Assembly (NCBI GenBank): GCA_028564705.1
Contig: JAPXFQ010001339.1
Coordinates: 831,001-895,000 of the forward strand
Length of the DNA stretch: 64,000 nt
Direction of reading: 5' to 3'
Source: Apricaphanius iberus
Lineage: Eukaryota > Chordata > Actinopteri > Cyprinodontiformes > Aphaniidae
The notes under the pieces were generated by a model, which saw only the letters and a program-made list of their open reading frames with translations, was not told the DNA's origin and searched no databases. Shown here one piece after another: positions 23,431 through 34,300 of this stretch. The first letter of the stretch is position 1; each line of letters starts with the position of its first letter. The position numbers and the translations under genes are program-made.

Positions 23431-23814
23431 CTTAACAATAAGCAAAAGTGGACAAACAAAAGAAATGCTGGGTCTCTGTATAAATTGCAGGCGAGACTGA
23501 ATGTCATCTGTTTATCGTAGTTAACAGCAATTCGGACGTTTACCGATGAATCTACAGTAACAGCGAATCACCAGCTGGAGGTTTTTTACATCGAGGTTCA
23601 CGTTTCCAGCGTACTGAATGTAGTGCATCGCTCAACGGAAACAACAGATTAGTGAACTAAATGACAAGTGTGATCGTCCTGCCCTTAACTAATGATAATG
23701 TTAATTCTGTATGAACTGAAGGAGCCATATGAATGAGAAATGTGGCTTTAAAAACACAGCAAGAGAAATCCAGTTTCCTTCTACAGAAAAAAATTAGGAT
23801 TCTTATGTTGAGGA

Positions 23815-24316
23815 TAGAGCTGGGCATGTATTCAAATTTCAAGAATCAATTCGATTCCAATTCTGAAGAATTAGAATCGATGCTCCCAATCCGATCGATA
23901 TTAATACGGATCAGTAATATTATTTCTTTTTCTTGAGCAGTTACATTTACTATAATATAGTAATTCAGTGACGCAGCAATGGCATCAGTTCACGAGGGAA
24001 AACTGTATTAACTAGCGACGTGTATTGATACGAAATGTATCAAGATGCAAAGTGGAAGAGTGGAACATTGTAGAAAAACTGTCCCAGAATTCTGAGCAAC
24101 ACATCCGGATTTATTCCCTGATCTAGACGATCGACTGGAACGAAGAAGGTGAAAACAGCCTCCAACTATCGGTCTTACTTTAAATTTTACTTCTAAAAAT
24201 TAATGTCGTCGTTACTGGTTCAATTCAAATTCCTAAGAATACAAAACTGATACTTCACTTTTGTATATCGATAAAATACCACGATATATTGGTGTATCAA
24301 TGTTTTCTTACATCCA
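23815..24316. repeat. Dispersed element (CTGGAACGAAGAAGG family)
   Basis: Bases 24130-24316 (GACTGGAACGAAGAAGGTGA ... TGGTGTATCAATGTTTTCTT, then ACATCC) align with 14361-14510 and 63470-63661. Bases 23815-23935 add a GAGCTGGGCATGTATTCAAA start with AATCGATGCTCCCAATCC. Boundaries between possibly two elements are uncertain. Confidence 0.4.
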
Positions 24317-25137
24317 GTAGTTTTAACTCTCTCAGATAAGATTTAAAATGGCCGTCTGGACTTTTCTTTCCTCTTTTAGCTGTAAAAATGGCAAAATATG
24401 TCAAACTATTAAACTATTAAACAACTATTAAACTTGTGAATCGATTTGATTATTAGGATTTCTTATAAGAACTGATTCGGAATTTACTTTTTTATATTTC
24501 TCCAACCCAGCGCTAGTCGTGGATGACTGGAAATCTACTTCCAAATTAACCTTTGACACCTCTTCCTCTTCCCACTATAAAAAAAAAATAAACCAAGGTC
24601 CATTTCTTTGGGAACAAAAGAAAGAAAATCTGGTTTCAGCAGACTTTTACGTTTACGTCAACATTACCTACTTAAACTGGTTTTTACAATAAACAGATTT
24701 GACTGTGAAGGCTTCAAATACAGGTGAAATAAATTACTATACACTGAAACATCTTCAGGAAAAAAAACGAACGACGTTTATAAATGTAACGCATATTTCC
24801 TCAAACAGAAAACTAATCAGTTTTACGTGTTTTTTAAGCAGTAAACATATATTTTTTTTAACATTTCTTCCGAAATTATCGCAATATTTAAGCATTTATA
24901 GCCAGCAAACAATTAGAAAAGTATTACTAACCTGAACAGTTCACTATAAAAAATACAGTTTATAGCCAAATAGAGCCGAGCTGTTGGTTTCCATGCATGC
25001 GTGCAACCAGATAAAGTGTCCGGGCGAGAAACGCTGCTGAGGGTATATTTCCGCCAAGAGCTTCGCGTTTTCTCGCGTTGTTTCAGGGGTTTAACAGGGA
25101 GGTTAAACTACCAGGTGGAACCCTGACGTTTATAACG

Positions 25138-25328
25138 ATGTTCCAGACAAAGGTAGGAAGCGTGCGGAGGCTGCTGCGGTGCAAACACGCGTTAGTGAGC
25201 AAGGCACCCCGCAGCAGACTGGTGTTGGGAATCGAGACAAGCTGCGACGACACCGGAGCCGCTGTGGTGGACGATACTGGAGCCATACTGGGAGAATCCC
25301 TGCATTCCCAGAAAGAGATTCACCTGAG
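25138..25328 (+). CDS. osgepl1: osgepl1 coding exon 1
   Basis: Encodes the presequence and GIETSCDDTGAAVVDDTGA. The donor GTGGGT follows CACCTGAG, splitting an Arg codon (phase 2). The open frame extends upstream without an ATG. Confidence 0.92.
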
Positions 25329-28300
25329 GTGGGTGTCGCATATGAAGTGGTTTTGTTTCATTGATCACTCCTGATTATAGTTATAATTGTAGGAGCCATT
25401 TAGGTTTATTGTTTGTATAATTTTTTTTTTTGTTTGGATATATTTATAATACTGTTTTGGACACTGGGTGACGGTGATTAGATGCACATGGTTGTGTATA
25501 TAAAGGGGCACAGGTTAGGGTGTCAGTTTATTTTTAAAATTGCTGGGGACGTAATTATTAACTTGAATGTGGTTTGAGGATTGGTGGGGACACTTGTTAA
25601 ATATTTATATTGCCTCTAATTATTCATCCAGTTCATGTTTCATTAGAATATGCACTGCAGAGTAGGCTATAATCGCAAAGAACAATGTTGAATATCATAT
25701 ATACTCGCACCAGAAGAATGCGCAACAATAAAACGCTCTCCATTTGCAACCCCAACATCGTTCTTGAGAAAATTTAAATGAACTTAAAGCTGACAGTCCT
25801 GCAATAGGGCAGCTACCTGTAGGTGATCTGCATAAAGTTGTTTCAGGTGGAAAAAACGAAATTGAATTTCACGGCTCCGGGACAAAGAGTTTATTTAATG
25901 CGGGCGGACATAACTGATGTTTAGTTTAAGAGTCCGAAAGAGGAAAATGTTCAAATGTTGTTTTGGTGTTGGGAGCAGGAGGGAATTTTTCGCACTGATT
26001 CAATGTCGTTGCTGTCCATGCAGCGCTTCCAGCGATTCAGGAATGAAAAATCCAGGTAAAGCCAGACTGTACACAGTGTTTGCTTTCTGCACAGTGATTT
26101 CTGAATATACATTTCAGCTGCAGTATAATGAAAGACTAATAATTCACTGCACTATAATCTACTTTAAATAATGGATCACGTTATTTTTCTTTTTGATTTT
26201 TTTAACTCTGATGGAAATGTTGTCCACTCCCTGGTTCTCCGTTGCTGCGTCGCAGAAGTGTCTTTCTCTGGAAGCTGGATGCAGAGATAGCGAGAATCTT
26301 TCGCCTTCAGGGCAAAGTAGGCTTGTGTTCTGCATGTTCTCTACACAAAACCAGTATGTCAACACATCATCTTTGGGAGTCTTAAACAAGCATAAATATT
26401 GCATGAATATTTTGTTCCTTGCTACTCACCCCTAGAAAATAAACCAGACCTATTAAATTTCATTTACAATGGTCCCTCATTTATTGTGGGGGTTCTAAAA
26501 ATAACCCACAAATCTGCAAAGTAATCATCTTTTTTTTTTTTACAATTATGTTTTAAGGCTGTAAAACCCCTCGCCACACACCTTTTAAAACTTTTTTCAG
26601 ACATCAACGTTTAATCACATTTCTCACTAGTTTTAACACTCAAACCTTCGTAGAATTAAAACATAAAAGCATTACGCAGTACATTCTCTGCTGTTGCGCC
26701 GCTCGGTGCGTCTTTTTCCACTGAAAGTTTCAGAGTAGCCAGGTGTCGTTTCCATGTGTAGAACATAATTATAGGCAGTTTTTTGTGCGTCTTTTTTTTC
26801 TTGTGGATGAGAAAATTATTAAAACCAGACATGATAATTTTGGCAAGCACGGGAGACATAACAGGAGGAGATTAATGGTTGCCTCGAATCATTTAGGACG
26901 CAAAACACAATGCTCGTTAGTATGCCGTAAAGAAAGCATTTAAATTGTGCTATTAAAAAAATCCACCAAACAGCAAAGCAGCAAAGGATGGACCTGCGTT
27001 ATCAGCAAAGGAACTGTAACTGTAGTTGTTCCATCTTGTAACGGGTACCAGTGACATTGCAGGACTCCGCCCTGTAGCTGACTACCAGTCTTTTAAAACA
27101 TGACATATCATAAATAGGCTGCTTATCTGAAGCTTAACATGATAAATGATTAAGAATAATTGCAATCCATGTTGATTTATTATCTTTTTTAAGTCTGCAG
27201 CTAGGCTATATGAAGCTTTAACCGCTTCTGTTGCGTAAAAGTCCGTCTCGACTGCGTGCGTTTCTGTTCCGTGAACAATGATAGAAATTAAGCCCAGTCG
27301 GGTTCGGGCAAAGATCTCCAGCTCTACTGTATATGAGCAGAAAGAAACACGACTGCATAAGAAACTGTAATTGAGTGATTTAAATAATATTCTGTTTAAA
27401 TACTGATGCAGAAACTTTGCTGGGAGCAGAAGTGTCTGTTAGGTCAGTAAAAATGTCCACATCAGGCTTGATGGGGACAAACCTGTCAATCATAAATATT
27501 GCTGGGGACATGTCCCCGGCGTCCCCGGTTAAAATGACGCCCATGGGCACAGGTGGCACACACAGTTCTCACCAGACCACAGACTACTGAGCATGGAAAC
27601 ATGGCATGCTAACAGCTAGGAACAAGATAAGAAATCAACTGGCATGTTCATCTGTTTGTACAAATTACTAAAATAAACTACAAATATCAACTGCAATAAT
27701 GTCTGGGAAATCCTTATGTCTGCGTTGAAACTTCACCCCTACCGGTGTGCATGATGGCAACCTAGGTTTTAAATAAGATACGGATTGCCATAACAATAAT
27801 AATAATAATAATGGTGTTTTTAAAAAAAAAACCAATTGAGCCCAGCCAAGTCTCAAAATGCGTGTTAATGGGTTAGAGTGTTGTTGCCCATCAGACTGGG
27901 TAGGGGTCAAAGGTCATCTTCCTCCAGATAGAGGGGGACATGTCAGCGGATGGACATGCAGCAGATTCAGTCCAACGTCAGAGCGGGAACAAATTATTCC
28001 TCTTTTACCTAGGGGCGCACCGATCCGACCTTTTCAGTCCCGATTCCGATTCCTGGACTTTGTGTATCGGTCGATATCCGATACTATTGTTGAATTAATA
28101 AACCGTATACCTTCCGCCTTATATCTTTCTTGAAGAGACTAAATGACTTTACTTACTAAACATAACTAAGACAAAACAGATGTAAAATATAAAATGACCA
28201 CAAAAATAAAATTTCAAGTGAAAAACATTTTTTTTGTGTGTGAATTTATTGCAGATTGTCCACATTTTAAGTATCGGTTCATGGAATCACTTAACTTTAA

Positions 28301-31300
28301 CCGACACCGATACATGTACATTAGACGGTATCGGGACCGATATTTTGACAGTCATATATTTTTATATTTCAATGTGTAAACAACTAACGCAAAAAGCAGA
28401 CGTAAAAACAACCAACCCCTATTTGAAAACTTAAGGATTTCTTTTTTTAAAAGCAAACCTTTGTTTGGAATCTGCAATCCTTTTAAAAATCTTCTTTATT
28501 TGTTTCAGTTAAAACATTACATGTTTAATTTATTGTTAAGCTGGTAAAAAACACTAATTTTAACGAATATCTTGGGCACTTTCGACTTGATGATGTTGGT
28601 TCAGAGTCTTCCCCTTCACTGACACTCTTTAAACCAGAGAGCACATCTAATCGGGTTTATGGTCCGTCAGAAAGCAAAGCTACAGCGTCAGAATCGGCAG
28701 ACTATGCTGCTGCGCTGTGACCAACGTGAGAAAAAATACTTTCTCACTTTATTTTGACACAGAGACTCCCGGAAGTGTTGAGAATAATTAATAAGTGATT
28801 ATTCCTAAATATTCAGTGGTGCTGAGCAGGGCCGTATCCAGGAGGTGAATAAAGAGGGGCTAAAAGGGGCCCAGGGTGGTTCTGGGACTGTAGCGCCAAA
28901 ATAAAAGCAGAGATGTTCTTCTAGTGAGCTGCTCACATTTTCATCTGTTAAGTAATTTTATTTCGCTACGGTTTATGTGACAACAATGTTACAAAGTAAC
29001 ATCCGGTATTTTAGGACGCAGCTGTCCTAAATTAGTGCAGCAAAATCCTTGAGGCACCAGGGTAGAAATGAAATAAATTTAGCCAAACGTAGACATTTTG
29101 ACTATACCGTGATTATGCATTTTGATGATGTCATCACGCTGCGCCTGCATACTTTGTACCAGGTGCACAAAGAGGATGAATACTGATATTGTTTGTCTTC
29201 ACACTAGATATTGTATGTAGAATTTTCTTTGTTTTTCATTTCATGGAAAAGAAACGGGTCGAACTATGAAGTATTTTGAATTCAAATATCTGCAAAATTA
29301 TAAATAAGTAACCAAAGCAGACAATATTTAACATTTTTTTCTCCAAATCTCGCTCTTATTTATTTTAATGTATCTTCACCTTTGTTTATGTTGTGAGAAT
29401 TTTTGGGTTTCATTATTTTGGAGAAGTATTTTAATTTATTTTTAATGCATTTTGCACAATAAATGTTCTTTCAATAAAAGTTTAAACCTTTTGGAAAGTT
29501 CTTCTGATGCTGTCCAAACTTTTTACTACAAGGGCAAAAGTCATCAAGTCAAAAGTTCCCATAGGCCACAAAAATATAACAAAAATTTACATAGAAAATA
29601 GTGATTTAAAAATAAATTCAACTGATAATATTTTAATGAAACATATGTTAATTGTTACACATTTAAATGTATCTGATAAAAATATATTTTTTCTTTTTTT
29701 AACATTTTTAAAGAAAAATAGAATTTCAATTTTTATTTTAAATGTATTTGATTTAAATATTTTTGCAACATTTTTTTAAAATAAGAAACAAAAAATAATG
29801 AAACAATTAGTTCCAAAATACTTATCTAGTTAATGCGAATTTTTTAAAAAACATTTTAAATAATCTACATCGAAACAACCCGAAATCAAATGGAGTAAAA
29901 TTTAGAGCTGAAACAACTAATCGATTAATCGATTATGAAAATAATCGTTAGTTGCAGGGCTAGTAAAAGTCACATTTTCTTAAATTTTAACATCTGTAGT
30001 CCCTGTTCAATTTCAGCATTTATGAGTAGGGGGGGTATTAAGCTACCTCTTAGTTCGCTCCTACCTTGGGCCGGCTCTACTTCTACCACACAAAAAAATG
30101 CAATGAATTGGAAGATGGGTTTTATTTTCTTCTCTGCTTGTTACAAACAAATGATGGGGATTCTTTGTTCCTGCAGGACCGGCGGCATCATCCCCACCGT
30201 AGCTCAGGAGCTCCACAGGGAGAACATCGAGCGCGTCGTCCAGGAGGCTCTGGAGAGGAGCGGCGTAACTCCGGCTGAGCTCTGCGCCGTCGCCACCACC
30301 GTGAAACCCGGCTTGGCCCTGAGTCTGGGCGTAGGCCTGCGCTTCAGTCAGAGCTTTGTGCGTCAGCACCACAAGCCCTTCATCCCCATCCACCACATGG
30401 AGGCCCACGCCCTGACGGTCAGGATGCTCCGCCCCGTATCATTTCCCTTCCTGGTGCTCCTGGTGTCCGGCGGCCACGCTCTCCTCGCCGCGGCTCGAGG
30501 AGTCGACGACTTCCTGCTGCTGGGCCACACGCTGGATGAGGCTCCGGGAGACACGCTGGATAAAGTAAGGGTGCTTTTCGGCTCGTTGCGGCAGATACGG
30601 ACGTTTTGGTTCACAAACTGATCCGTAGCTTTGTGGATTCCCAGGTGGCCAGACGCCTTTCCCTCAGGAAACACCCTGAGTGCGCCACGCTGAGCGGAGG
30701 CCAGGCCATAGAGCTGCTGGCCAAGGACGGAGACAGGAAGAGGTTTGGCTTCAGGACGCCCATGGGACAAACTCCTGACTGCTGCTTTTCCTTCGCCGGA
30801 CTCCGGAACCAGATAACGATGCTGATAAAGCAGAAGGAGGCGGAGGAAGGTAGGAAGGTCTCCGGACTCTGTAGCTAATACAGGTCCTGGTCATAAAGTC
30901 GGAATATCACGAAAAAGTTTATTTATTTCAGTAATACCAAAAATGAAACCTGCATATTAGATTTTTTCAATACAAACAGACTACGGTTAGTCGATTAATA
31001 AATTGTATCGATTAATCAAATTTTCTGTTAATAAAGATTTGAATTTTGGAAAATCTAGATTTTTTTTTTTTATATTCCAGTGCACTACTTTAAAGGGGGT
31101 TATTATGCAGATTTGACTTTTTGACGTGTAACATCCTGATAACATCTTTCCTCTTTAAAATCATGCCTGAAGTTTTGCTTTAACTCATCCACTTATGTTT
31201 GAATAATCTTTGAGTCCCTGCTGGTAGTTATTGGGGGTGCTGAAACCCCTTCTCCCACCCATCTCCTCCTCCTACCTGACGTAGCTTACTCAGCAGTCCG

Positions 31301-34300
31301 ACCGCTACGCCTGCAGCCCTCCCCCTCCCCTCCCCACTCGTCTCCGGTAGCTAGCAGCTGCTATAGTTAGCTTAGGCTAATTGTAAGGCTAAGAGTTTGG
31401 ACTTCATCTTTGGAAACAATCCTAGGGTGAAAAACATCTGTTATCTTTGCGCAAATCAATTCACAGAGGACTGATTTCTCAACAAAAGCCTTTTTGATGG
31501 TGGATTAATGTACAGATTGGCCCTAAAGGCGAAGCTACTCCATCAGAACCTGTACAGGTAAGAACTGTGACTTAGCATTACTAACTCTGACTCAAAACGT
31601 AGCTTTATATTTCTGTGTTTTTATGGTTTCAATGCAAAACGCAACTTCATGCCTATTAATATTAATAAAAGGGTGACAAGGAGGGTAAATATTACAAAGC
31701 CGACACTTTATTTCTTATGTAAGCCTTAAAATTCTCTCTGGTTCTTAAAAAAACCCACTTTCAGGGCCGGATATTGGATCATGTCGTGTCGTCTTCAATC
31801 TCCAGTGTTGCCATTGTTCAGCAATGTGATTTTTTTTTTTTCCTAAGTACTTACATGCAACACTCTCGTCTTAGAGCACACGCGGTTACGAGCAATGGTC
31901 AGGTTAATGGGTTAATTGCTAGCTAAACATTTCTGACTAATCAAATCAGTGAACTTATTCAATTTTATCATAATATGATGAAGTATTACCTAACTGAACA
32001 CATTAAAAAACTATAATTTTCCTCACAGAACTAGACTGAGAGACCACTTAAAGGCTTTTTCAGGTGTTTTCACTTAATTAGCTGATTAGATTGCAGCACC
32101 AGGTGACTAATATTGAACATTAATTAAAAGAAATACATATTTGAAACATATCAGTCTGTGTGTCATGAATTAGTCTAATATAACTTTATGGTGATATTCT
32201 GATTTTTTTTTTTTTGACCAGCACCTATAAACCTGCTCTAGTCACAGCTTGCCTCCCTCTGCAGGGGTGGAAGAAGGAACTCTGCTGTCATGTGTGAGCG
32301 ACATCGCCGCCGCCGCTCAGCACACCGTCGCCTTACATCTGGCCAAGCGGACGCATCGAGCCGTGCTCTTCTGTAAGGCCAACAGGCTGCTGCCGACGGA
32401 AAACCCAACGTTGGTGAGAACGTTTCTGTTGAAATGATTCAGGTCAATTCGGTTAGAAAGCTTCTAAGGCTGCATAAAATCGAACACATCTGATTTTTAT
32501 TATGGCCGTCTGAACAGATAGATCTGACTCTTTTCATGCCCAACTGCTCGCTTTCTTCTATATATGCTACGACTTTGCTATTTTTGAAACGACTTCAGTC
32601 TGAACAGTCGTGTGTCGTGTTAAATCCGTCTCATATATCATTAATCTGCGCAGTGGAAAAAAGCTACTCTAGAAATGGGTAAAAACGAAAATCAATACAA
32701 GAGCCACTTGGAGAAACGAAAATCAATACAAGACCCACTTCGAGTCCTTCAGGAGAAGTTTTTATCCAGTCTGATCAGCGTACATCCATATAGTGGGAGT
32801 TAATCAGGGTAGGAGATTTGGTTATGAATAATTAGCGATATTCCCCTGTGACTTTGGAACAGGGTACTAACTATATGTAGCTGGTAGCGTTTACTAGCTC
32901 TGGCTGCTAGCGCTGACTAACTGCAGCTGCTAGCGCTGACTAGATGCAGCTGCTAGCGCTGACTAGATGCAGCTGCTAGCGCTGACTAGATGCAGCCGCT
33001 AGCGCTGACTAGATGCAGCCGCTAGCGCTGACTAGATGCAGCCGCTAGCGCTGACTAGATGCAGCTGATGCAGCCGCTAGCGCTGACTAGATGCAGCCGC
33101 TAGCACTGACTAGATGCAGCCGCTAGCGCTGACTAGATGTAGCTGCTAGCGCTGACTAGATGCAGCCGCTAGCGCTGACTAGATGCAGCTGATGCAGCCG
33201 CCAGCGCTGACTAGATGTAGCCGGTAGCGCTGACTAGATGCAGCCGCTAGCGCTGACTAGATGCAGCCGCTAGCGCTGACTAGATGCAGCTGATGCAGCC
33301 GCTAGCGCTGACTAGATGCAGCCGCTAGCGCTGACTAGATGCAGCCGCTAGCGCTGACTAGATGCAGCCGCTAGCGCTGACTAGATGCAGCTGATGCAGC
33401 CGCTAGCGCTGACTAGATGTAGCTGCTAGCGCTTACACACACACACGTAGTCGCACAAAGATGTACCATTAGCATAGAGTTTGGGTCACGCATTTAGACT
33501 TTGTTCTGAAACTTTTCCAGGTGTTGTCTGGAGGAGTTGCAAGCAACCAGTACATCCGGAAGGCCTTGATGCTCATCGCAGAGGCGACGGAATTGCGACT
33601 GCTCTGCCCCCCGGCCCGGTTCTGCACGGACAACGGAGCAATGATCGCCTGGTGTGCGTCGGCGAAATATCTCACCATCTGTGAATTAATCCTGGTTGAT
33701 CTGAAACATTTTGTTTTTCCTCTTCTGAGCAGGAATGGAGTGGAGCGCCTGAGGGAAGGAAAAGGGATCCTGGCACCAGACGTGGACGTCGGCTACGAGC
33801 CAAAGTCAGTTCCAAACTGGTCGGAACTTTTTCTCAAATACATCAGCAGAGTTTTACATACAACTCTGGTCGGAACTTCCAATCATCTCATCGTTGACAT
33901 TAATTTTCTTCAGATTTTTATAAGACCAATTTTTTTCTTCTTCTAATCAGCACAGGGCCAGGATCTAAACTGACTGGTATCTAAATCACTCCATTCCTCT
34001 ACAACGTACAGTCAGTCTGTTTTCTGTGTGGATGCTTGTTTTTTAATTATTTATTTTTCATTTATACAGTGGGGAGAACATTTATTTGATACACTGATGA
34101 TTTTTGAAGTTTTCCCACTTACAAAGCATGTAGAGGTCTGTAATTTGTATCAAAGGTACTTTTTAACTGCGAGGAATAGAATCTAAAACAAAAAAGCAGA
34201 AAATAATAGTGGATGATTTTTTATAATTAATTTCCTTTTTAAAGCATGACATAAGTATATAATGTCTATGGCTGTAGCCGCTAGCGTTTACGAGCTGTAG

